DNA of 48,655 nucleotides from assembly GCF_000003815.2 (NCBI RefSeq), contig NW_023365741.1:1-48655 (forward strand), given 5' to 3'. Source of the stretch: Branchiostoma floridae. Lineage: Eukaryota; Chordata; Leptocardii; Amphioxiformes; Branchiostomatidae. The translations under genes and the position numbers were made by a program. The notes below the pieces were generated by a model, which did no database searches, had not been told where the DNA came from, and saw only the letters and a program-made list of their open reading frames with translations. This document shows, piece by piece, positions 37,262-46,480 of this stretch; the first letter of the stretch is position 1; every line of letters begins with the position of its first letter.

Positions 37262-37690
37262 TTATAAGGCCATTCCTGCAGAAATTCCTGCAGGAAACAT
37301 TCTTCCTGCAGGAATTTACCTTTCTCCTGCAGGAATTTCTGCAGGAATGCCTGCAGCATTCCTGCAGGAAAAATGCTTCCTGCAGGAATTCCTGCAGGAA
37401 AAACGCTTCCTGCAGGAATTCCTGCAGGAATTCCTGCAGGAAGAAAATTTTCAAAATGAATATTCATGAAAGTTATTATCATATTTCACAACTGTGCATC
37501 ATACTTGTCAATCACATGTAAAGACTTTGCACCAAGTGCTTTTATATTGAAAATATTAGCACATTTCAAAATGGGAAAAACGGAATTCCAATCTTAAGAT
37601 GGAGCTTCTTTACATTGAAATTGATGCATAAATAATGGAAATATGATATACCAAAGTTGATATTCCAAACTTTTTGTGCTGAGTGTAGAT
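37262..37690 (-). repeat. CTGCAG-palindrome minisatellite (inverted arm 2) with transposon end
   Basis: It is the inverted copy of 31250-31590. Beyond the shared flank it also has the inverse of the 30048-30115 terminal sequence (AGCACAAAAAGTTTGGAATA on the minus strand), so this is a shortened version of the same Tc1-like family. Confidence 0.8.
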
Positions 37691-38964
37691 AGCAATGGAA
37701 GCTGAACTTTGCTAATGCTACAACTCGTTAAGAGTATGACCATGTATGTAACATGCATTGGCATAATACCGGCCGTAAGACTTTCTACTATAAATGCACA
37801 GATGTGCATGATGTAATTTTGCCTCACGCTAGGCCATGTTGATTTGATTATACTGTGGCCGTGGATGACATCCGCGCGCACATCAATTTTCGGCCGCTTT
37901 CAATTAAAGAAAAAAAGTTTTGAATTATACAGTATATTGTACAAAGCAGCTGCATGCAAAATGATTAAATATATGCAGTACATTAATGTATTAACCATGG
38001 GGGCAACCATTTCACATAACGTTGATGGTACTGGGAGGTAAGGCCTGGTTGAGGGTGTGAGAAGAGAGAACCAAGCCATTTTGTTTTAATTCTACTGTAA
38101 AATAAACACATGCACTACACAATCATCCGATTTCAACATATTTGTTTATTAGCAAAATAGAGAAATGCAAAGTGTATAATATATAAACCTCATAACAAAT
38201 GAAGATACTCTAGAATCAAAAATGAACTTACCCTCACTCTAGGACATAGTGGATAAAAGAGCTAAAAATCAGTAAATATTGACATTGTCAGTACATGGTA
38301 TAGAGGTAGCGTGGAGCCTTGTACTTGAAGAATCATAGATTTTTTTTCAGTCTAAGGCTAAGGCATTTGCGCTGATTATTAGTGTCCGTGAAAAATGTGT
38401 GTGTTTGGTGGGGTTAGTCTGTTAGTGTGTATGTGTGTATGTGTTTGTCTTGTGTTAGTGTCAGCGCCAGCGCCAGCCTTAGCCTCAGTTACTAGGGAAA
38501 TTTCCAAACAACTGATTTAAAGGGCTACAACCTCTACACAATAAACGGACAATGTTGACATTTACTAAATTCTAACATGTAGACCACTTTTCTGCGACAA
38601 TGAAAATAAGTGAAACACACAAAACAATCCAGTGTCAGCCACCCCTGTACTGGAAGGGCATCAAACAAATACACTGAAAAACAGAGGCTGCTAACAAAAG
38701 GCGCCTAAACAGCACTACATCTCCAAGCCTCTTTACAAAAAAAGACGAGATCTTCACTCAAAAATATGGGAAAACTATACCTAACACATAAGGTAAGTAG
38801 GCGTAACTATATGTACAAGTATCTACTATCGTGATATATATGATAACTGAACAATTGTACACTTTGCATTCTGTTTGCATTGATTCGGTTTCTGTGACTG
38901 CGAACCACGATACCACGAACTCTAGCATTTCTAAAAGGACTAAAATACTAAAATAAAAGAAGGC
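37691..38964. other. No recognisable gene
   Basis: It contains a 36-bp word at 37749 shared with 48577 and a GTGTGT-rich stretch at 38395-38460; no gene seen. Confidence 0.4.
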
Positions 38965-39285
38965 CTTTCAACCACCTGCCTTCCTTTCTGGCCTGTGCCG
39001 TTCTCTTGGTTCGGGACCCAAGAAAACAACACGAGGCAGATTATGTAATGGTCTAGGTCCCCGACAACCACTGACCATGACATAAAACAGAAATTACAAC
39101 AGATGGTGAACCAGGGAAGACCCTGTTTATAAAGAACAGAATTAACAGTAACTGACCGAATACAATTCCGGCCATCGACAGAGTCACATGAAATAAAATC
39201 AGCCACACGCCAAGCTTGTACACCACAGAAACGGGCTTTAGCTATGAGGGCAAAAGGAGCCTCCATTTACAAAATGCCTTAACGC
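38965..39285 (-). repeat. Duplicated block A (about 320 bp)
   Basis: It is the partner of 41168-41480. Together the two bracket the four H4-like relics, suggesting segmental duplication of a larger unit. Function unknown. Confidence 0.85.
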
Positions 39286-39584
39286 CCTACTGAAACCAAG
39301 CTTACATTCGCCAAGTTACAAGGACATCAGACTAGCTTTAGACCAGAGCAGACACTTGTGATATTGTTTTTTACACTGTTTGAATCTTTTATGTTACCTG
39401 CAATTAGCCCAAGGGCAAGAATTTGCAATAAACTTTATATATTCTCAAACACAGGTTTAATCAAGGAGGTTTGATTGAATCTCCTTGGTTCAGTGTAATG
39501 TTAAAAAAATAACAAATATTGCTTTGCTACTGCATTCAGACAATATTGTTCAACACAAACAACTTATTATATGGGAAACGACAG

Positions 39585-39685
39585 TCCACCTCCTTGGTGA
39601 TGCACGTGGTGTTGTCACGAAGCACGATATTGTCATGTCAGTGACGGTGACGCTTGACCTTGCCTTCCTTATGGCGTCCAGACAT
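39585..39685 (-). pseudogene. Histone H4 N-terminal relic, copy 1
   Basis: ATGTCTGGACGC, then AAGGCAAGG, AAGCGTCACCGT and GTGCTTCGTGACAACA ... TGCATCACCAAG follow the H4 order MSGR, GGK, KRHR, VLRDN, ITK. A stop codon and an inserted segment lie in the middle. Confidence 0.65.
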
Positions 39686-40009
39686 TTCTAACAAATAGGA
39701 GAAGAAAACGACATGCATCATTTGTCTCAACACCACTCAATGCCTGTCCAGTGGCAAATGGGAAAGCGATGTATAATTAAGGCATCTCGAATGCTAATTC
39801 AATTGCTACTACGTCAGTCAATACAGACTGCCTAAACAATATACAATGCTACTAATATGGCAAATGCTATAAGCCGACATTTTGATTTCACACAGCACAT
39901 TACAATACATTCTCAAATGTCTGGTTTGCAGAGCTGATTTACATACGTACATCCAGTTATGGAATTTCATCTCAAGAAGCTTCTGAAATCCAGCTACGAG
40001 GGAAGACAC

Positions 40010-40090
40010 TAAGACGCCTTCCGCCAGGACCACCGTCTTCCCGGATGTTGTGAAGCGCCTTCGGTGACGGTACCCGTAACGTTCAGACAT
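40010..40090 (-). pseudogene. Histone H4 N-terminal relic, copy 2
   Basis: ATGTCTGAACGT is followed by a deletion and then CCGTCACCGAAGGCGCTTC and ACAACATCCGGG, i.e. the start codons and the RHRKVLRDNIQ-coding part of H4 joined. A stop-free frame continues but it is not a histone. Confidence 0.5.
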
Positions 40091-40224
40091 TGCTGTGATA
40101 TCAGTAAAAGAAAGAGACATGCATCAGCTGCTCGCTACGTCAATACCGCTGTAACAAACACAAATGGTTCAACGCTTGCCCAATGGCAAATAGGAACTGT
40201 ACACAATACAGCACAATACCTTGT

Positions 40225-40355
40225 CTATGTCGAATCAGGCGTGCCCTGGCTGGTGATGCACCGGACGTCGTCACGAAAGCACTTGCAGTAACGGCGACAC
40301 TTTGAAACCTCCATTTCCCTGTGCCTTTCTTTCCTCGCTTACCAAGCCCAGACAC
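40225..40355 (-). pseudogene. Histone H4 N-terminal relic, copy 3
   Basis: It starts VSGLGKRGKKGTGK (ATG to GTG). Further on, stretches parallel the nucleotides coding RHRKVLRDN (GTCGCCGTTACTGCAAGTGC) and IQGITKPA (GGTGCATCACCAGCC). It is flanked by acceptor-like TTTGCTAG and donor-like AAGGTATT. Confidence 0.55.
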
Positions 40356-40639
40356 TTCTAGCAAATTTGATAAAAAGACATATGCATAAGCTGCCATACC
40401 ACCGCTGCCACAAACCCAAAAGGCTCAGGGCAAGTACCTAGAAACTCGACACCCCAAATACTACTAGGTACTACTAGTATACAGTGACACCTGACAAACA
40501 GCCCAGGTATACATAAACTGAAATTGAAAATGTAAACTTAAACTAGTCTGCAAACACAAATGGAATGAAAAATTTATTCATTGACAAAGACTGTTGTCCA
40601 ATAGTTAAAACATGTGTGCTTTCACACAATACAGTACGA

Positions 40640-40728
40640 TACCTTGTCATAGAAGACTGCGAAGCCCATTCGCTCACGTTCGGCACCTTCCTTCGTCAGT
40701 CCTCGCCTCCCTTTCCGCGTCCAGATAT
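40640..40728 (-). pseudogene. Histone H4 N-terminal relic, copy 4
   Basis: It reads ISGRGKGG at the start (ATG changed to ATA), then a 1-nt deletion. After the shift, bases still follow the codons for the Gly-Lys-rich tail and GAKR. The first 36 nt are nearly intact H4. Confidence 0.6.
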
Positions 40729-41167
40729 TTCTTCTTACGGTGTGATAATCCTCGGGAGAAAAGACGAGACAGAAATTAAACCTAACTCAGAAATATAAGA
40801 CTATATCTAACACTATACCTAAAAGAAAGCTCAGCTACGTGCATTGGCATGGCAGGAAGTTCATTTGTTTTGTCATTGTAATTTCAGCTCTAGTTTTAAC
40901 ATAGAAATAGCGAGAGGAATCATTATCTCTTGTTTGGTGGCAGGGTGTTGTGTGTGCTTTGATGAAATCCTAAGTAATGCTGCTTATGGCATAATGCTGC
41001 CTTTGTTTTGCTTTAATTTTCGAAAGCAATGGCCACTTCTGCTCTCATTGCTTCAGTCTGCTTCTGTGATATACAAGCCCAATGCATAGCTGATTAAGTT
41101 TCTGTGACTATGTCGACGCCGAGTTTTTTTTTTCTAAACGACTAAACTAGTAATATTAAATAGGCTC

Positions 41168-41480
41168 TTCAGCCACCTGTCTTTCTTTCTGGCCTGTGCC
41201 GTTCTCTTGGTTCGGGACCCAAGAAAACAACACGAGGCAGATTATGTAATAGTCTAGGTCCCCGACAACCACTGACCATGACATAAAACGGAAATGACGA
41301 CAGATGGTGAACCAGGGAAAACCCAGTTTTGTAAAGAACAGAATTTGAAATAATTGACCGAATGCCATCCCGGCCATCGACACAGTCACAGAAACCAAAC
41401 CAGCCACACACCAGGCCTGTACACCACAGTAACGGACTGAAGCCCTGAATGCAAAGGAGCCTCCATTTACAAAATGTTCT
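41168..41480 (-). repeat. Duplicated block B (about 310 bp)
   Basis: It is highly similar to 38965-39285 in the same orientation, sharing for example CCTGTGCCGTTCTCTTGGTT and GGTCCCCGACAACCACTGAC. Short open frames on the minus strand differ between copies, so coding is not supported. Confidence 0.85.
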
Positions 41481-41672
41481 AATATAAACCCTTCCCGACA
41501 ACATCGCTCGGAATGTCAACAGAGCACACTAAAGTACCTTACCTCCAACTAAGAGTTCATTTAACGAATCATCACAACTAATAATTTACTTCCTATCATG
41601 TCGATGAAAAGTTAGTCTCAGCCCATCCCTGCGATATATTTTCAACGGAGAAGACACGTATTAAAGTACTTA

Positions 41673-41735
41673 ACTTAGTTTCAGGTCCCTTGGCAGGGCG
41701 TAAACTCGAGCACCGCTCTTTCTGGACGTCACCTT
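41673..41735 (-). pseudogene. Histone H2B-like C-terminal relic, copy 2
   Basis: GTGACGTCCAGAAAGAGC ... GCCCTGCCAAGGGACCTG parallels copy 1 and the H2B TSREI to PGELAK segment over about 56 nt. One frame reads TSRKSGARVYALPRDLKLS. The block is shorter than copy 1 because of an internal deletion. Confidence 0.45.
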
Positions 41736-41799
41736 GATGGCACCAATAAGGTCCTGGCCATGGAAGCAACAAAGCGAAATTAGTTATTATTAGTTGATA

Positions 41800-42475
41800 T
41801 GGGTGTCCCACCGCAATTCATCGGACAGTTGTGCTCCAAGATAGGGGTGGGACTTAACACCGGTGAGGGCTTCTCCGCAGAGGGAGTACTGAGTTAAGAC
41901 GGGGTGCTTCTTACGGGTGATATGGAGGATGTGACATTTAGTGGGGTTGAACGACATAAGCCATGCTGCATTTGCCATTCTGTTAGCGCATCGAGGTCAG
42001 ACTGCAGACCTAAAGCATCAGAAGGCTTGCTGATAGTTCGATAAATCAAGCAATCGTCAGCAAATAGTCGAACATGTCTACGGAATCGGGTAGGTCGTTG
42101 ATATAGAGCAGGAAGAGTAGAGGGCCTAACACAATACCCTGCGGAACTCCAGATAGAGGTGACCTTGACGGCTTTAGATGTTTCACCGCCAAAGACAACC
42201 CTCTGGGTTCTCTCCGTAAGGAAAGCCCTAAGCCAAGACTGAAGGAGGCCAGAAATACCATAGTGCTCGAGATTGCTCAGCAGACGTTCGTGAGGCACGG
42301 TATCGAATGTTTTGCCAAAGTCAAGCACCGCGGCATCGACCTGTTTGTTCTGGTCTATGTTCTTGGCCAGGTCTTGGAGGGTTAGCACCAGCTGGCTCTC
42401 ACAGGACAGACCCTTCCTGAAGCCGTGAAGGCTTCTTGCTTTGTTGTAGTTTATAAGGCACAAAAGGCCGCACAA
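41800..42475 (-). pseudogene. Non-LTR retrotransposon reverse transcriptase relic
   Basis: From 42475 down the frame reads HGFRKGLSCESQLV, then AVLDFGKTFDTVPHERLL and HYGISGLLQSWLRAFLTERT. It then shifts frame for SGVPQGIVLGPLLFLLYIND, returns for RLFADDCLIYRT and shifts again for FNPTKCHILHITRKK and YLGAQLSDELRWDTHI. The catalytic FADD box is present, but at least two frameshifts break it. CR1/jockey-like by motif. It is inserted between two duplicated histone-like blocks. Confidence 0.85.
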
Positions 42476-42571
42476 ATCATTTCCTTCTTATCATGCCGAC
42501 GAGAAGTTAGTCCCAGCCCAATTCTGCGACATGTTTCCATTTTACACCCCATAAGACACACAAGAACTTAT

Positions 42572-42682
42572 CTTAGTTTCAGGTCCTCTGGCGGGGCTTT
42601 TACACAGGGAAGGATCTGTCTGGACGTCACCGTACAGCTAGCCGTGGAGATGGCATCGGACAAACTCTCACCAGAATAAGTC
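42572..42682 (-). pseudogene. Histone H2B-like C-terminal relic, copy 1
   Basis: On the minus strand CTGGTGAGAG ... ACGTCCAGACAGATCC ... GAGGACCTG follows the order and spacing of the H2B region coding IAGEASRLA, TSREIQTA and PGEL. Stops and frameshifts exclude a working histone. Nucleotide similarity was judged by eye. A larger block (42479-42740) is duplicated at 41586-41770. Confidence 0.5.
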
Positions 42683-43028
42683 CCACCAGGAACATTGCAG
42701 CTGCAGTTAATCCGGACTTGATGGCACCAATAAGATCCTGGAAGAAAAGAAGTGAAATAACAATTAGTTCAATTGCAAGACAGATTAACGTCAAGAAACG
42801 ATTAAGGCAATATATAAGGCACAGGTATGCATTGCATGTAAGCGCAGCTATCGATTTTTGAACTAACATTGTACTGATAATAAGTTATACAAAACGCACG
42901 CGTATAAACACACATAAAGACACTCTGTGAAGAACGACCAAACTAACCTGTTAAAAGGTAGGATGCTGAAAGGACAAAGGACTCCGTCACCGCGCGGCCG
43001 TGATGTTGTTCTGTACTGGTAAGCTGCG

Positions 43029-43296
43029 AGGTTTATATTATAAGCCCGTCAACTCAGACAGCTGGCAGACGAGTGACGCGACACTGTCTAGTCTAAAAAT
43101 ACCCCGTGGTGTCATTGGTCAAAAGAATGCACTTCTTCGATTGGCTATCTGAAATAATGAAATTGATTACAGCACACGACCAGGACCAATGATGCCTGAG
43201 GGATGACTGATTGCTTGACCAATCACAGACCAGTAATTATTTTCACCTGTGTTGGACACACCTTTGTTCGCACGGCACGAAAAACGGTATTTAAGG
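43029..43296. promoter_or_regulatory. Symmetric divergent CCAAT/TATA promoter (histone-pair type)
   Basis: The minus side has TATA (TTATAATATAAAC, 43033-43045) and CCAAT boxes at 43114-43118 and 43140-43144. The plus side has CCAAT boxes at 43186-43190 and 43219-43223 and TATTTAAG at 43288. Spacing from TATA to the nearest CCAAT is about 70 to 78 bp on both sides. Histone gene pairs commonly use this layout. H2B-like relics lie on the minus side; the plus side enters a satellite. Confidence 0.55.
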
Positions 43297-43394
43297 ATGC
43301 TGAAACCATGCGTAATGTTGACGTATTTTCCTCCTTTACGGATCTATACACCACTTATACGAGTACGTAAATATTGCCTTTAAGTGGTCTTTCT

Positions 43395-44250
43395 GTAGGT
43401 CCGTGTTAGTCCTTATTTTCCGGTTTTCCCGTTGTCTTTCAGCAGCTTAAAGATGTCGTAAATGATTTTTAAAACCCCCTTAAAACTTGTTTAAAGTTCA
43501 CGTTTATTTGATCTAAAGCCTCTTTACGTCTCATATACAATTGCATTAAGTGGATTATAACGTGTGTTTTAGTGCCTTTTCAGCAGCTTAAAGTTGCCAT
43601 AAATATCTATTAAAACGCCCTTAAGACATGTTTAAACTTCACGTATATTTGATCTAAAGCCTATTTACGTCTCATATACGTGTACATTAAGAGGATTATA
43701 ACGTGTGTTTAGGTGCCTTTTCAGCAGTTTAAAGTTGCCATAAATATCTATTAAAACGCCCTTAAGACATGTTTAAACTTCACGTATATTTGATCTAAAG
43801 CCTATTTACGTCTCATATACGTGTACATTAAGAGTATTATAACGTGTGTTTAGGTGCCTTTTCAGCAGTTTAAAGTTGCCATAAATATCTATTAAAACGC
43901 CCTTAAGATATGTTTAAACTTCACGTTTATTTGATCTAAAACCTCTTTACGTCTCATATACGTGTTCATTAAGTGGATTATAACGTGTGTTTAGGTGCCT
44001 TTTCAGCAGCTTAAATTTGCCATAAATACTTATTAAAACGCCCTTAAGACATGTTTAAACTTCACGTTTATTTGATCTAAAGCCTATTTACGTCTCATAT
44101 ACGTGTGAATTAAGAGGATATAATGTGTCTATATTTTTCTTTTTAGCAGCTTAAAGTTGTCATAAATACGTACCAAAACACCCTTAAGACATGTTTAAAG
44201 TTCCCTCTGTACGTCTCATATACGTGTACATTAAGGTGTGGATAAGTGCC
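43395..44250. repeat. 141-bp tandem repeat, about 6 copies
   Basis: The word AGCAGCTTAAA (or AGCAGTTTAAA) recurs at 43441, 43582, 43723, 43864, 44005 and 44145, a period of 141. Units carry TTAAAACGCCCTTAAGACAT and ACGTCTCATATACGTG. Confidence 0.95.
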
Positions 44251-45379
44251 ATTTTAGGAGAATAATCATTAGCACATTTCAAAGCAAGAAAATACAATGG
44301 ATGAAACTTTAAAATTTTATTGAATTACGAGAAAATATTACATGGAAAAGTAAAAAAACCTACAGCCTACTAGGTATTTGTGGCCTTTCATTCTGATGTA
44401 GTCGGCAGTTGAAACAATCACAACGGTTGCGCAATTCCGTGCAGCAGTCCACAGTCCCATTTCCAGAGTCGGGTGAAGCGTCTCGGCGTAAGTTAAAAAG
44501 AGGACACAGTCATGTACAGTTCCATCTGGTCACCACAGGAATAAGAATCCGGTAAGATCTAGAGTATCCTAGAGTAGTGGCCGATATGACTCGTGTTGTT
44601 GGATGGTCCTGGATTCTGTGAACGCGAAACATGTTCAGCTTGCAGTGTCGGCTTCTATTAATCCGGATGGTGCAAGGGCCGTGATTTCCATTCTGTGTCG
44701 ATTTCCAACAACAACAGCTTGTACAGAATGATAGCCACCTCGTATCTTTGAGTCAAATTCCGTCACCGGGGGTCCTAGGCGGTAAAAGCGGTGTCGCGGC
44801 CACAACTTGCGGGCTAGAGCAGGCCCAAACTTTCTTCAATACTTCTCTTCAAAAATGAACGCCTGGAAAATAACCGCTCCTTGTCGTACGTATGGCCCGT
44901 AAATTTGAACCCCCCCACTCTTTTCTGCCATTGGATACTTCCTATCACATGACACAGCTGTGCCACAGACGGACCAAGGAAGTTCAACCTCCTTGGACGG
45001 ACGGAGGCGTGCGCCCCATGGCGAGTACGAAATAACGCTGAATAAATTTACATCTTGCCTGCCCAAACAAACACGAGCAACACGAGAAGACACCGCCTGT
45101 GTGCACAAACTGTTCTTTCTCGACGCTTGCTTGTAGATAAAGAAATAAACATATTTCGTACATTTACCTGTAGTAAGAACTGCTTGCCGTTTTATAGAGA
45201 AAACACAACTCACTGCACAAAACGGTATACCTACTACATCCTTATTCTTCAAGCAGAGGTTGAGTCGCGGAGATATTCATAGCAGTAGTCGGGATTTCTA
45301 CCGTCTCTTAGCTCGAGTGTCAACATGCCACAAAGAAAACCTCACCCTGATTTAGACCCTGGAATTTCAGAACATATAT
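44251..45379. other. No recognised gene
   Basis: Apart from the open segment listed at 44635-44835, a 138-codon minus frame (44836-45252) lacks known motifs. An AGTTCAACCTCCTTGG word lies at 44983. Confidence 0.35.
44635..44835 (-). other. Unidentified 66-codon open segment without ATG
   Basis: The frame reads FGPALARKLWPRHRFYRLG, PPVTEFDSKIRGGYHSVQ and AVVVGNRHRMEITALAPSG between two stops. Composition is protein-like and GC-richer than its surroundings. It may be an exon or a transposon remnant; I do not recognise it. Confidence 0.2.
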
Positions 45380-45532
45380 GCGGTATAAAATAAAAAGGAA
45401 AGGGTCTCCTCCTGTTCGCATAAACTGCGCTTCAAACATGCCGTATGTTCAGCAGAAAAAGGCACCGTTTCATAAAACCTTTGAGACGGTATTAGCTAAT
45501 AGATAAAACGGGGGTAGTACCCCCAAATTTGC
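45380..45532. repeat. Diverged left part of the 115-bp satellite
   Basis: It has GGTCTCCTCCTGTTCGCATA, AACTGCGC and the words CCGTATGTTCAGCAG and GGGGGTAGTACCCCC, homologous to units at 46481-47830 but more diverged. Confidence 0.75.
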
Positions 45533-45536
45533 TTAA

Positions 45537-46476
45537 CCCTCATCCGACCGTATGGGGTCATTTTTGACCCCAGGCGTATCTTTTAATCTGCCATAGCAAC
45601 ATTTTTCATCAGAGAAAAAATTCCTTCCATGAATTTGTTTGTATACATGTCTTACAACATCTACCAATTTTTCGCCGAGTTTTGCCCATTATTGTATAAG
45701 CTATACTTGAAAGTTTGTGTCTTGTTCGGTGGGGTCAAAAATGACCCCAGCCAATAATGAATCATTAATTACATCAATATCAAGATATTTCAATAAAATG
45801 ACAGGCATTCCTCATTATTGCTATTACAGTAACAGGTTATAGTTGCTTAGATGAGTAAACACCGAATATTTTGAAAGAAATTTAGTATTTTAGTGTAAAA
45901 CACGGTTTTTCGACATTCTGCATAAATTATGATAATACGAACTAATTACCTATGCTAATGAAAGTGAAAATGTTTCCAATTAATTAAAAAACAATATATG
46001 GACAGAATGTGCAGAAGGAACCTACAAGAAAGATCTTTGCGGGAAAATTGACAAGGTTATTGTATGTATGTGTTTAGATGGCGGAATATGGTGCATAATT
46101 AAGTAATAAATTCGTTACTTTTCACAAATATTGTATTTTTTCTTGTTAAATAACATTATTATGCTATCAGTGTTATTGCATCATCACAATTATTGTTTAG
46201 AAATTGATTAAACAAAACATTGTTTAAGTCAGTTGAGTATGGTAGATTTTCAGAGCAAATGAGGTTTTTCCTCATTTTCTGCATAAATTATGATAATGAG
46301 TAATAACTATTGACACCGAAACTTGTCAAAATATTTTTCATAGGTTAGTGAAACAGTAAATACATAGAAATGACAAAATAAGCCAGCAGAAATGTGTCTA
46401 TGAGCAAAACAAAATGGGGTCAAAAATGACCCCATACGGTCAGATTCGTCGTAAAAATGTAACGGTCGGATGAGGG
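45537..46476. mobile_element. piggyBac-like MITE, 940 bp, TTAA target
   Basis: TTAA at 45533-45536 and 46477-46480 flanks the ends CCCTCATCCGACCG and CGGTCGGATGAGGG. Subterminal GGGGTCATTTTTGACCCC occurs near both ends and once inside (45731). It is AT-rich internally with no transposase. Confidence 0.85.
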
Positions 46477-46480
46477 TTAA

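Noticed and set aside
41156-41519. Hydrophobic minus-strand frames in duplicated block B as membrane proteins
   Set aside because: The partner block A does not keep the same frame, so the frame is not under selection.
42677-42737. Short secreted peptide exon (MFLVGLIL) with GTGAGA donor
   Set aside because: The same bases are better explained as part of a decayed H2B-like block; kept only as a remote possibility.
42957-43028. Non-coding first exon of a spliced gene downstream of the minus-strand TATA box
   Set aside because: Donor GTTAGT is plausible, but no confirmed second exon; left under the promoter finding.
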